Positions 47,919 to 59,060 of a stretch of 64,000 nt of DNA are shown here, piece by piece. The stretch is from Henckelia pumila (Eukaryota > Streptophyta > Magnoliopsida > Lamiales > Gesneriaceae): NCBI RefSeq assembly GCF_033568475.1, contig NC_133120.1:91964151-92028150 (forward strand). The letters run 5' to 3'. Made by a program: the position numbers and the translations under genes. Position 1 is the stretch's first letter. Every line of letters starts with the position of its first letter. The notes beneath the pieces were generated by a model. The model was not told the origin of the DNA. It did not search any database and saw only the letters and a list, made by a program, of their open reading frames with translations.

Positions 47919-48552
47919 ACAACACATAAAAAAATGCGATGTTGATAAAATAAATGAATTGCTCATTTCAAAATTTTCTGGGGAAGAAAGAGAATATGCA
48001 TCTTGGAATACCGTTGAAGATGACAACAACAACCTTTTCCAAGAAGAGTTCTTAAATACTCTAAGTCCAAGTGGTTTGCCACCACATAGAATCTTATTAA
48101 AAGTAGGTTGTCCTATTATGCTCTTACGAAATGTGGGACCTGAACTTGGACTATGCAATGGAACGAGGTTGATATGTCGCAATCTTTACAAAAACTTCAT
48201 AGATGCTGAGATTATAGCGGGTCCTCACAAAGGCACAAGATATTTTCTCCACCGAATGCCTTTGAAAAGTGAACTAGATTCTGGATTGCCATTTGAGTTG
48301 ACACGTAAACAATTTTCTATAAGATTGAGTTTTGCTCTCACAATAAATAAAGCACAGGGACAAACTATACCAAATGTAGGTATATTTTTATGTGATCATG
48401 TGTTCAGCCATGGTCAACTCTACGTTGCACTTTCAAGAGGAGTTTCACAGCAATCCACAAAAGTTTTGGTCAGAGATGGAAAACTGAATCATAGATCTGG
48501 TGTTTACACCAAAAACGTCGTTTACAAGGACGTGTTACTTCACAATAATTGA
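47919..48552 (+). pseudogene. PIF1-like helicase C-terminal part of a Helitron RepHel protein
   Basis: About 210 open codons from TTHKKCDVDKINELL (after acceptor TTTCATAG) to KDVLLHNN and a stop at 48550. Matching blocks of Helitron helicases, in order: NTLSPSGLPPHRILLKVGCP, IMLLRNVGPELGLCNGTRL, KQFSIRLSFALTINKAQGQT (motif V/VI region) and HGQLYVALSRGVSQ. The first ~85% of a RepHel protein, including the HUH Rep motif and Walker A and B, is missing, so it cannot be an active transposase. The reading frame remains intact over ~630 bp. Confidence 0.88.
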
Positions 48553-49230
48553 TCATTACAAAGGTACGATGTTATGGTTTTTTCTTTCACACTGAGAAAA
48601 TTCCTCACATATTTGCTGACGTAACTTTTTTACTATGCAGCTCATCAGTGGAACAATTCAACCAATTACGATTTGTTTTTACACTAATAACATTCACAAT
48701 GTATTGTACCCTAATACTATCAACTGACCTTTTTTGTCTGTTATTGTGCTATTCAAAATGCAACTTATTATAATTTTATTACAATCATTTTGTAGCTTAT
48801 GAGGATTCAAACCACTGGATTACGATGGAACTATCGGCATGAGTGCCCACCAAATTCAGAAAGAAATGAGACACATGTAAGTTTTATATTGAAACACAAA
48901 TTTTTTTCATTAAACCATAATTTATGTTTATGTACTAATGCTTTAACAACTATGTCATTTCAATTGTGAGACAATATACGATTATTATTTTATACTTTTG
49001 ATCACTGCATAATTTTATATCATAGCAAACTTATTATTACACATGTTATGCTTAATAGTCATGTACAAACGTCGCACACGCATTGCGTGTGCCTCGGTCG
49101 CTAGTTTTGATTATGTTTGAACTTGTATATTATGATTTATTTAGATTTGATTTGTTACACTTTTTTGAAATTCGTTTTTAAAATTTCCCCATATGATAAG
49201 TATACGATTCTAGGGGTGTTGAGAAGATTG

Positions 49231-50685
49231 TGTTTGGAAAATTGAATAAATTTATAGATAGCGGAAAAGTGGAAAAAAAATCTTGGTAATAACGTAAACA
49301 TAAATAAATAAAGTTGAAAATGTGTAATATTTGATAAACTAATAATTTTAGTGTTAACTTTGTTATCATAATAAATTTTATGTAAACAGAATCAACATTC
49401 GATCAACTTTGTTTGTGATGTTTAAAATAAATTATAATTATGTATTTTTAAAAATTACAAATGCTATTTTATTTCACTTAATTGTCATTAGCTAACTTAC
49501 AATCTTGAGTTTAACCTTGATGCATAAGATAACATATAATATCCGATTTAAGAAATATACAAAACTGATTTCTTAAATTAAAATCTAACATAGAAAACTG
49601 ATTTTTTTTAATTAAATTCGAATAATTATTATTTTAGTGATCGTAAACACTATCTTATTTATATTTGATTTTTTTATTACTGTTGTTGAGGTCGGATTTT
49701 ATGGTCCAACTTGTTAAGAAGTTTTGTATGTGTTACATTGAGATTAACACTCAATATGTTGTAACAAAAGATGGTCATATGAATTGAAAAAGTTCCTTCC
49801 AAAAAAAGAGAATGAAAAAGTATATCTCGTATATTTTGTCTCCTAATTCGTTCGTCACCACAAATTCTCAGCAAGATGGTGGTTTTGGAAAAGTGAATAA
49901 ATTCATAGATCATGGAAACAGGAAAAGTGGAAAAAAAATCTTGGTAATAATGTAAACATAAGTAAATAAAGTTGAAAATCAGAAGTGTGTAATATTTGAT
50001 AAACTAATAATTTTAGTGTCAACTTGTTATCATAATAAATTATCAACTTTGTTTGTGATGTTTAAAAATAAATTATAATTATGTATTTTTAAAAATTACA
50101 AACACTATTTTATTTCACTTAATTAGTCATTAGCTAACATATAATCTTGAGTTTAAACTTGATTCATTCAAATTAAGCATAAGGTAACATATAATACGAA
50201 TTTAAGAAATATACAAAATTGATTTCTTAAATTAAAATCCAACATAAAAAACTGATTTTCTTAAACTAAATTTGAATAATCATTATTTTAGTGATTGTAA
50301 AAACTAACTTTTGATGTTATGGGCAATTATCATTGCACCTACATGGGCAACATCTGACGGGGCATTCACTGATTGAATGTACAAGATGTCACGCCAAATG
50401 TTGCTCATGTAGGTGCCAATAATGGTTGCATGATAGCAAGACTCTGTAAACACTATCTTATTTATATTCAATTCTTTTTAATTACTGTTGTTGTGGTCTG
50501 GATTTTGAGGTCTGAATTTTATGGTCCAACTTGTTTTAAAAAGTTTTGTCTATGTTACATTGAGATTAACACTCAATATATAATAACAAAAAATGGTAAT
50601 ATGAATATCTCAATTAAAATTGAAAAAGTTCGCTCAAAAAAAGAAAATGAAAAGGTATCTCTCGTGTATTTTGTTTTTAGACAAA
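49231..50685 (+). repeat. Segmental tandem duplication, copies of about 0.6-0.8 kb
   Basis: Copy 1 (about 49231-49845) and copy 2 (about 49878-50685) align along their length (shared AAAGTGGAAAAAAAATCTTG, TTGTTTGTGATGTTTAAAA, ATGGTCCAACTTGTT). They differ by many substitutions and small indels. Copy 2 carries an extra 139-bp element (50307-50445). No gene is recognised in either copy. Confidence 0.88.
50307..50445. mobile_element. Mutator-like MITE, 139 bp
   Basis: Inverted segments ATTATCATTGCACCTACATG and CATGTAGGTGCCAATAAT lie near the ends. The element is flanked by GTAAAAACTA and GTAAACACTA, a 9-10 bp target duplication with one change. The other copy of the segmental duplication has a single GTAAACACTA at this place, which is the empty site. 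Confidence 0.78.
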
Positions 50686-50699
50686 GCATTAAAAACAAC

Positions 50700-52084
50700 A
50701 TCTTGTATAAAACTAATATTCTCGATATAACATAGACATAAAAATTAACCAATATGATACCTATAAGGATTTTATTCAGGTTCAGTTTGATTGTTTATAT
50801 CGTGGATTGATTTTTGTGGTTTGGATTTTAGAGATCAATTCATAAACTAAATAATTGAAAAGTTTTTTTTTTGGAAATATAACAAACTAGCGCTTATATG
50901 TACTTCAACGAAGCTTTACATATTAAATATGTTTGTTTCAAACAATTTTTGTGTAAAAATTTATAGATTGTACTGAAATTTAAAACTTTAAAAATGTTTT
51001 TTTAATAATATTTTTATTTTATGGTACACAAAATCTGTGAAATAATTTCACGAGTTAATTTTATGAGAAGAATTTTCTATTTGGGCTATCTATGAACAAA
51101 TATCATTTTTTACATACAAACTTAAGTGAAACTGTCTCACGGTTCAATTTTTTGAGACGAGTCTCTTATTTAGGTTACTAATTAAAAAAAAAAAATTTAT
51201 GCCAAGGAGTATTACTTTTTATTTTATTATAAATATGAACATAATTAACATATTTCTCATATCTGTCAGACCGCCCCACACGATACCTACCTTTTATGAT
51301 AATATAAGTATTTTAAAATTAAAAAATAGATAAAAATAAAATTATAATTTATTATGATATGATAGTTTTATATAGGTACATATTTACTAAAACAATTTTT
51401 TATTATTTACTAAAATAAGCTTGTAAATTTTTTTTATGATTTAAAAAAAAATTAAAATAGGATATTTTTGTAATCAGAAAATGTGATATTTTTTGTATAT
51501 TAAAAATATGCTAGACTCCAAAGTTAATTACTCTAGTATTTCAACTTTAATAATATGGTTTTATAAGTTCGTCCCAATTACATCAATATAATTTTACATA
51601 AATATTTCAAATACCACCATGATATTAGCATATTTTAGGGACATAATCACAAAATTAATGATCACAAAACTTTCTCCACTATTTTATCTCTCTCTTCTAA
51701 CTCAACGCATTTTTCACTCATAAAACTCTCCCATCTTCCATCTTATTTAGATTTATGGTCACATTTAATTTTGAGAGTATAAGTACAATCATGATCTATA
51801 TTAGAACGATATGAAGTAACTGCCCGCACTGTAGACGAGACTTGAGCAGAAGAATTACAAAGAAAACTTCTAAATTTACCTAAATAAATTAGAAAAACTA
51901 TCCGCAACTAACAAAATCGAAGGTCTCAAGTCCTCAACCTTAACCATTGGGCTAAGGCCTCATCGACGTGTGACACAATTAATAGTTATATATAAAGTTT
52001 TAGACATCTATAATAACTAATTTGGTCCGTCAATGTGACGTCAACTTCAAATTATAGATTTCTATAAGAATATTCATTCATTTA
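50700..52084. other. AT-rich intergenic DNA
   Basis: No gene is supported. Sequence near 51125-51170 (AACTGTCTCACGG and GAGACGAGTCTC) resembles a common plant repeat but its limits are unclear. Confidence 0.4.
51880..51965 (-). mobile_element. Possible tRNA-like SINE fragment
   Basis: On the minus strand an A-box-like TTAGCCCAATGG is followed by TTGAGACCTTCGA, a partial B box. Spacing is slightly short and no tail is seen, so this is weak. Confidence 0.3.
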
Positions 52085-52329
52085 TCTTTCTCTCTATGTA
52101 TAAAGAATCACCCCCTTAGACGCCATCTTTTATTTTGTCAAAATTGCTCTTATGTGATATAAATATCACACTTTTGTTTTCTTTTGTTTTTTTTTAAATT
52201 TCGATATTTTAAATTACAGATTAGTCCCTAAATAATTTTTACAACTATAATATTTTTTCTATTTGAATATAAATCAAATTCATTACAAAAATATTATACA
52301 TATATGTAACGCGTGCATCAATACACTAG
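52085..52329 (+). mobile_element. Mini-Helitron, 245 bp
   Basis: It begins TCTTTCTCTCTATGTATAAA after an A and ends AACGCGTGCATCAATACACTAG before a T. Start, CTAG end and A/T flanks fit a short non-autonomous Helitron; the 3' hairpin is weak. Confidence 0.45.
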
Positions 52330-53090
52330 TATTGATAAAAGAAAAAGAGGTGAAAATAAAAATTAAACTCTCTATTACCTAACAGAATTCATTATCTCTC
52401 AAATTTAAAATTTAAATAAATTGCATGCGTATCAACTTCTTTCTATATATATATATATATATTTATTTATTTATTTCTTATCTTCCTCTATTTTTTATTT
52501 ACGTATTTTATTTATTTATTATGATGCACATAGATTTTGTGTGCCATGATTGTTGGTATATATAGAACATTTGAGTTTATTTTTAAAATCCAAAATAATC
52601 GAATTTTTTGGAAGAATTAGGGAACATCATCCATTTAATAGGCACACGTGTATTTATAAAATTAGTACGTCGGAAAAATAATATAACAAAAAGTCTGTTT
52701 TTTTTAATATTTATTTTAGAATAACGAAAGTCCTTGTTAAATACTGAATTATAATCTCACTAACAAGTAACAACGACAACAATTAATAATACGACAGCAA
52801 AAGTTATGATAAAATAACTAATCGATTATTATTTTTTTAATGTAGTTTGAAGATTAAAATGAAAAGTTAAAACCAATTCCGGAACTCAAAAAAGGCCCAA
52901 AAATCTAATTACGTCGAATTTTCATATTTACGCCAAAATTTTAATAGCCCCTCGTTAAAATTTTAAATTTAACAACAATAATAGTAACGAGCATGATAAT
53001 AACAACAGTAGCATTAGCAATAATACAACTAATTTAATTATTTTTTTTAAAAAAATAATACAATTAATAATAACATCAATGATTGACCAA

Positions 53091-53159
<69 letters not shown>

Positions 53160-53499
53160 TTTGACAAGATGATTGACCAAATTATTAATATAATGGTCGG
53201 GGTACTAATAATTTACCAGCTCGATCAGGAGATTAAAATCTTTGCAAAAACTTACTTACAAAGTAACCGGTTCAATAGACAATGGCGGGGTTGATTTATC
53301 ATGATAGTTATTGGTTTATTCCCATTTGGTGGTAATTTTCTTCTTTACCATAAATTTGTGCTATCTAAGGAGGATTAGTATCATTTCTAAGCATATATTT
53401 GTAGTGTTGCAATTTTTGTTTTTGAGTTGAAATTGATTAAATTATAATTATATTTTGAACCCGAGATTCGAGTCACCACCAACATAGACTTACATTTAT
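52330..53499. other. AT-rich DNA with simple repeats
   Basis: TA and TTTA runs near 52446-52480 and A/T homopolymers occur, plus the ATT microsatellite listed separately. No gene is supported. Confidence 0.5.
53091..53159 (+). repeat. (ATT)n microsatellite, about 23 units
   Basis: An uninterrupted ATT run. GATTGACCAAATTATTA occurs on both sides, so the run has expanded between two copies of its own flank. Poly-isoleucine frames over it on both strands are not genes. Confidence 0.97.
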
Positions 53500-53622
53500 G
53501 TAGTGTTTGGGAGAGTTTCTAGGAAGCATTTTTTAGCTTTTCATTAACAAAATTTTGCAATTTTATGAATTTTGTTAATGAGAAGTTGAAAAGTGATTTC
53601 TAAAAACTCTTCCAAACACTAC
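53500..53622. mobile_element. Fold-back MITE, 123 bp
   Basis: GTAGTGTTTGGGAGAGTTT at the left pairs with AAACTCTTCCAAACACTAC at the right, and the complementarity continues inward (CATTAACAAAATT against AATTTTGTTAATG) almost to the centre. The whole element is one long hairpin. The target duplication is unclear. Confidence 0.8.
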
Positions 53623-54666
53623 CTAGTCTACCTTAGTATAGAGTTGTATATCTACTACATGGATATTTGTTTAATACACATTTGTTTAAAAGGAACTAGC
53701 TCACTTTGATTCGTAATGCAGTTTAATTTTTTTGTAATTCATTGCAAGAAGTGAAATTTCATTTTGTTTGGAGGTAATTTTCTTCAATCTTGTGTTACCG
53801 TTTGTTTCAATTGTGTACTTTTCCTACCTCGTGCTTATTTTTTCCTTTGTATATAGGTTGAATTTTTTTTACCATTCTTCTATATAGGTTGAATTTTTTA
53901 TATGGTAATTCCGATAGTTGCAACTTACCATTCTTCTATACTTTTTATTCCCATTTAAAATCGAATATGGACCTCACTCGTTGACCAATTTGAAATGGAA
54001 TAGAGTAACACGTATACCCTAAGGTGGCATCACACTGACCATATACTCATTGCACACTATTTTTCTATTATTCTATTTTTTGTATTTTATAAGATTTATG
54101 TTTTCTTGTACCTATAATTTTAATTTTTATAGCTTAAAGTCGACCGCTAGTCCAAATCCCTAAATATGCATGCACGTGGCCTCATCATTTTTTTTGCAAA
54201 TGATTAACACTTAAATATATTAACTTGTAACCACTATTTTTCATTATTTTGTTGACAATTATCAGATCTAACCAATAATCTCTCTCAATCAAACATAAAA
54301 TTTATCAACCGATTGAATTTACTTTTTATCATTTTTTTAATTACGATAAAACTCGTTGCCGCATATATTTCTATATGCATCGAGTAAATCATTTCGTAAC
54401 GTAGTATTATGCAAACAACATTAGCCAAATAAATTGTATTGAAAAAATAATATACGACAGATTCGTTTAAAAAAATACTGGTAAAGAGAAACAAACTTAT
54501 AAACAAAACGCTTCTCTACTCCATCAACTTCAATATCATCTCAAGTGTTGATAAAGAAAATCAAACTCATAAACAACAAACTTACATACTCCACCAAACT
54601 TCAACACCATCTCAAAAACGAATTTGTTGAATCCTTGTTCATACATAGATGTTCTTGAATCTCGAC
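53623..54666. other. AT-rich intergenic DNA
   Basis: Contains a short repeat near 53860-53940 (ATATAGGTTGAATTTTTT occurs twice). No gene is supported. Confidence 0.45.
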
Positions 54667-55126
54667 TAGGGGTGCAAATGAATCGAGTCGGTTCATGAGC
54701 TTTACGAGCCCGTTCAATAAATATTTGATTCGTATTCGAGCTTATCGAACTCGAGCCGAATTCGAACATGTTCGAACTTTTTTTTGAGCCGAGCTCGAGC
54801 CAAAATTATTATGTTCGATAGTTCGCGAGCTTTATTATTTAATTAATATAATAATTATATAATAAATATATATACATTTCGAACATTTTCAAATATTTCG
54901 AGTTTTTCGAACCATATAACCGAGCAATAGTTCACGAATAGATTCGAATGTTTCGAGCCGAACTCGAACTCGAACTTCATTTCGAGCCGAGCTCGAGCCA
55001 AGATATTTGAAATTATTGAGATTCGAATCGAACTCGAACTCGAACTCGAATATACTCTTATCGAGCCGAATTCAAACCTTAAAATTTTGCCATTATTCGG
55101 CTCGATTTGATTCGTTTACACCCCTA
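54667..55126. mobile_element. hAT-like MITE, 460 bp, GAACTCGA-rich
   Basis: Ends are TAGGGGTGCAAATGAATCGA and its near-inverse ending ACACCCCTA. It is flanked by the identical 8-mer ATCTCGAC (54659-54666 and 55127-55134). Both arms are rich in GAACTCGA/TCGAGC motifs around an AT-rich centre, with no coding capacity. It sits about 360 bp downstream of the SAM-domain gene. Confidence 0.92.
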
Positions 55127-55487
55127 ATCTCGACCAACAATAAAACGAAGATTTTTGTTTGTGAATATCGCATAAACCAAGAAATGATCACCATTACTAC
55201 GCATATATAATTCATTCATTATATATGTCCTCACTCGCATACAAGCCAGTCACGAGATATATGAATATATACAAACTTTAAAAAGTCACTCTCACCAAAT
55301 GTTACTCGAGACCTATGATTTATCCCTTTATGTGAAACCTATTACTCTAGAACTAGTTCATTTACTTGTCAACGAGCCATCACAAGATTATTACGAAAAT
55401 AACAAAACAATATAAATTAAATGGGAATATTAAAAACAAACAACCCTAGGAATTAAATCTGTGACCATTTTTGCTCCTAATTATATA

Positions 55488-56156
55488 TCATGTAGGTTTC
55501 AAGTCCCTAAACATTGAATCCCACTTGCTTTCTTCCAAACTACTCGACCAATACTCACCATCTCCCGACTGACCCAATGTGCTCGAAAAGCTACTATTCC
55601 AAGGGTTTACCTTCGTTTCAGTGGTACTGGTCGGACTTCGAATCGAGCTCGAACTTTCGTCATCCGTCAAGTGCTGATGATCCTTATATCCGATCATCAA
55701 AACCTTCCGACCAAACCCAAATTTACGGCTTTCGTTCCTTTCCCTAGTCGGCCTAGTTTCTTCCATACCAGATGCCCTCAAGAACCTTTTGTTCCTCTGT
55801 AACATGGATACCTTCCATCTGAGACTGTTGTTTCGAACTTTGACGAGGGAAAGAGACGAATCGTTGCGATGAGTCAGAGCTTCCACTTTCTTGGATACGT
55901 AATTCTTGGTTTTCTTGATCGCCAGCATGATCCACAGCATTGGATATTGGATCATTCTCCCTCCCTTTTCTTTCCTCGCCAGCTTGATAATCTCGAGCCG
56001 ATGTTTGGCTATGGCAATGCCCATGCTCTGAAGAAATTCATGGTTGAAATAGAGCATGTCATCTTCTTCAAGCTCGTTGTAAGTGAGAATCTCGGCGTAG
56101 TCGAAGATATGAGATGGATCGAGGCTGGTTTTCGATAGCCAAGTGAACCAATCCAT
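55488..56156 (-). CDS. SAM (sterile alpha motif) domain protein, complete, intronless
   Basis: This 222-residue protein opens MDWFTWLSKTSLDPSHIFDY and carries a SAM domain over residues 3-63. The helical end motif YFNHEFLQSMGIAIAKHRLE then IIKLARKEK is typical of plant SAM-domain proteins. SAM domains mediate protein-protein contacts and polymerisation. The remainder is basic, then Ser/Thr-rich and probably disordered (170-222), with no catalytic domain. The ATG at 56156 was chosen because the SAM domain begins immediately. I see no frameshift or stop. A ligand or pathway cannot be inferred. Confidence 0.88.
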   Translation of the reverse strand: MDWFTWLSKTSLDPSHIFDYAEILTYNELEEDDMLYFNHEFLQSMGIAIAKHRLEIIKLARKEKGGRMIQYPMLWIMLAIKKTKNYVSKKVEALTHRNDSSLSLVKVRNNSLRWKVSMLQRNKRFLRASGMEETRPTRERNESRKFGFGRKVLMIGYKDHQHLTDDESSSSIRSPTSTTETKVNPWNSSFSSTLGQSGDGEYWSSSLEESKWDSMFRDLKPT

Positions 56157-56888
56157 TTCTTGGTTCGATTATTACAAAGAATCACAAGAAAATATTCATT
56201 TCCTAAAGGGTTGAGGACTAGTTTATTAGCCACTCATACTCGGCGCTAGTATTTGATGTGTTTTGGGAAGTAGATGGGAGGGTGAAATTTTTGCAGATTG
56301 CTCTTGAATTAATTGGCCGGACTAAAATTAGTTGGTGGTTGGAATTGAGAGTGACAAATCAAACGGTATACTTTGGCCTAATTAATGTTATGTCCCCATA
56401 TGGAAACATGACAACTTCTGCGCCACTGCTTTTATTTAGAATTTGAAGTCATGCATGTTCGAGAGAGAGATGCAATTGATTCTGTAATAAAAATATAATC
56501 ACTACTGTTATATATGGTAATCTATATATTATTTTTTGGCATATATGTAATTATTTGCGTTTGTCATTCATTGTAGAATATGATGAGATGTCACAAGTTT
56601 AGGAAATTAGAGGACTAAAAGTTATGTTTCATGTATATAGAAAAAAAAAAACGATGTTGTCCCGAATAGTGTTTATATTAGTAAAGGCAATTTGTTTTCC
56701 AAAAATATTACGGATGCGGTTTTAAATGTTGCTTTTTTACAAATTAAAACATAGCTAGTATTTATGTCTTAAAAGTTTGGTTTGAGTTTTCCATTAGAAT
56801 TTGATTTTGAGAGAGGAAGATATATTATGTACAAGTTAAAATGACTGCAGTTAAGTCCCATTTTTCATTGCAAGATATGGATGACTCT

Positions 56889-56925
<37 letters not shown>

Positions 56926-57031
56926 TTTCCACCATTGCGCAATTTGACAAGGATCCCATAAGTGTCTTATATTTCCGAAAAGGTGCACTTCTGTTTGGCA
57001 TTCACCTATATTTTTTTGAGAATCAATGTCT
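56157..57031. other. Promoter side of the SAM gene and spacer with a T-run
   Basis: No gene is supported. A 35-nt T homopolymer lies at 56890-56924. The first few hundred bases should contain the SAM gene promoter, but no convincing TATA box stands out. Confidence 0.5.
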
Positions 57032-57488
57032 TGTTAGAGAAAAATCCCTATAAACTTAAACCCAGAATCATCATGCTAAATCATTAAGATTAAATACTGT
57101 AAACTTAAGCGGAAGCGTACCTTAATTCATAACAATTGATACCGATGTAGATCTGCATGGTTTGGCCTTCCAGATCAACACGATTTGCCTTGAGAGTTCC
57201 TTCAGTTCTCTCACGCTCTCTAACTATCGATGGGAATAGAATAGATCAACGTCGTGTGATCTGGGGACCATAACCCTATATTTATATTTTGGGATTCTAT
57301 TTAAGCACATCAATCAAATAGAAAAGCCCACTAGTATCTACACATTAAAGGCCACATCATATTAGATACATTAAAGCCCAAATAAACTGAAACTTTATTT
57401 AGATCACTTTTATGGGCTAACTTTATTTGACAGTTCACAACACATAATCATTTACATATAAGTCCAATGTTGGATTTATGATCCAACA
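57032..57488 (-). repeat. Copia 3' LTR, 457 bp
   Basis: TG...CA ends, and the adjacent polypurine tract on the minus strand fixes the inner border. The second LTR is not in the window, so age cannot be estimated. Confidence 0.8.
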
Positions 57489-58528
57489 ATCTCCCACTGG
57501 GCTATATGTGAAACTTTATAATTATGTTTTGCAAAATAACCAAATGAGCTCAACTTTGATGTCATTGCCGAAATGTATCTACAGCTAATCTGGTCCATCA
57601 ATCATACTAACATAGGATCAAAGAGGCATTTGTCACATTCATCGTAACTCGACCCATCAATGGTCACATATGCCAGATAACTGAACGACATGGATTATGA
57701 TGTGGATATGTAGCATGGAAATTTCATGTAATGTGATCTTAACATGCCTATTTCCAACTGGTCCACCCTTAAACCTTAGTGAGATCAACCGTAATAGAGT
57801 CAAAGTGTGAATAAACCAAAACCTTTATTTCTGCAGAAATAACCTTTTCTAATGTAACCATAAACCAAAAACCGAATAACCAAACATGTCTATAAAAACA
57901 TTTAAAATTACAAACTCCCACTGAAACTGAATATTCTTGATTGACGAAACACCCATACAAATAATGTGCACACAAAAACTTTTGGGTGATAGTCCCTTAG
58001 CAAATGGATCCACAATCATGAAGTTTGTACCGATGTGCTTTATAAACACTATTCACTCTGAACTCTTACTTCAATAATCAGAAACTTGATTGGATGTCTT
58101 ATAACACACTATAAAATCTACTGTCATGACAAAAGAGACTATAAAAACTGACTTTTTAGTACTCTTTTGTGAGATGACACTTTTTGGCAGTAGATTTAAA
58201 TAGTTCAACATAGTTTCACACTATCTAGGCATCCCTTAAATCAGAGTCAGTATACCAAATGATCTCAAACCGATCTGACCTCTGATATATGAGCATATAA
58301 TTCCTTCTATTTTCTGTAAATTTCATAATACATAATTGACTATTTTCCAATAGTCTATTCCTGAATTATTTAAATATTTTTTCAACATCTCAATCACGTA
58401 TATAAAAGCTTTACGTGTATATACCTTAGCAATACATTAGATTCTCTACCGCTAAGTCATAGAAAATCTTTTGTATTTATTTTCTTTAAATCATTGTTAG
58501 GGCACTGGTTGAGACTAAATTGTCTCCC

Positions 58529-59060
58529 TCAATTTAGGGTATCAACTGGTTTACAATCTTGCATCCCATATCGCTTTAAAACTTTCTCGATATAGCTTTT
58601 TTGTGATAATCCAAGAATACATCGAGAGTGATCCCAATGTATCTGGATACCCAGTACAAAAGATGCATCACCAAGATATTTCATCTCAAAATTCTTAGCT
58701 ATAAATCTCTTGGTGTCATGCAACATATTTATATCGTCACAAGCGAGCATGCTATCATTACATAGAAAACCAGAAAAATATTTACTCCCACAGACCTTAT
58801 GATATATACAATTATCGACCAAATTTATCTCAAAACAAACGAGATGATCACATGATGAAATGTAAAAATATCATTTATTCATTAAAATTCAGTACTATGT
58901 CAATATATTTCTGAAGAGTTCTTCAAAGAAACCAAAGAGAAAAACCCTTTACAATTGTATCCTCTTACTGTGTAAAACCTCATTAATGACAAGACGAGCC
59001 TTATATCTTTCCACATTACCTTTTGAGTACTCATGGTTTTAAATATCCATTTAGAACCAA
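58529..59060 (-). pseudogene. Copia reverse transcriptase, broken
   Basis: Minus-strand pieces match copia RT: GSKWIFKT and KGNVERYKARLV (59060-58950 region), then after disrupted sequence DINMLHDTKRFIAKNFEMKY, LGDASFVLGIQIHWD, and LGLSQKSYIEKVLKRYGMQ. The catalytic YVDD block is replaced by unrelated residues (LCNDSMLACDD), and the segment between the two parts is shortened and frameshifted. It cannot be functional. Confidence 0.85.

Larger units (their letters stand above)
44453..49104 (+). mobile_element. Decayed autonomous Helitron (5' end tentative)
   Basis: The 3' end is clear: hairpin GCACACGCATTGCGTGTGC, then CTCGGTCGCTAG ending at 49104, then T. Upstream lies a PIF1-type helicase C-terminus and two N-terminal exons of a Helitron protein. 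The Rep HUH domain, the helicase Walker A/B motifs and most of the coding region are missing. A possible 5' end is TCCTTACTATTTAATAATTG at 44453, preceded by A; it resembles the 5' end of the Helitron at 19707 but is uncertain. The terminus is the same family as the one at 16725. Confidence 0.65.

Noticed and set aside
52955..53294. Poly-isoleucine frames on both strands
   Set aside because: Direct translation of the ATT microsatellite; no protein-like sequence outside the repeat.
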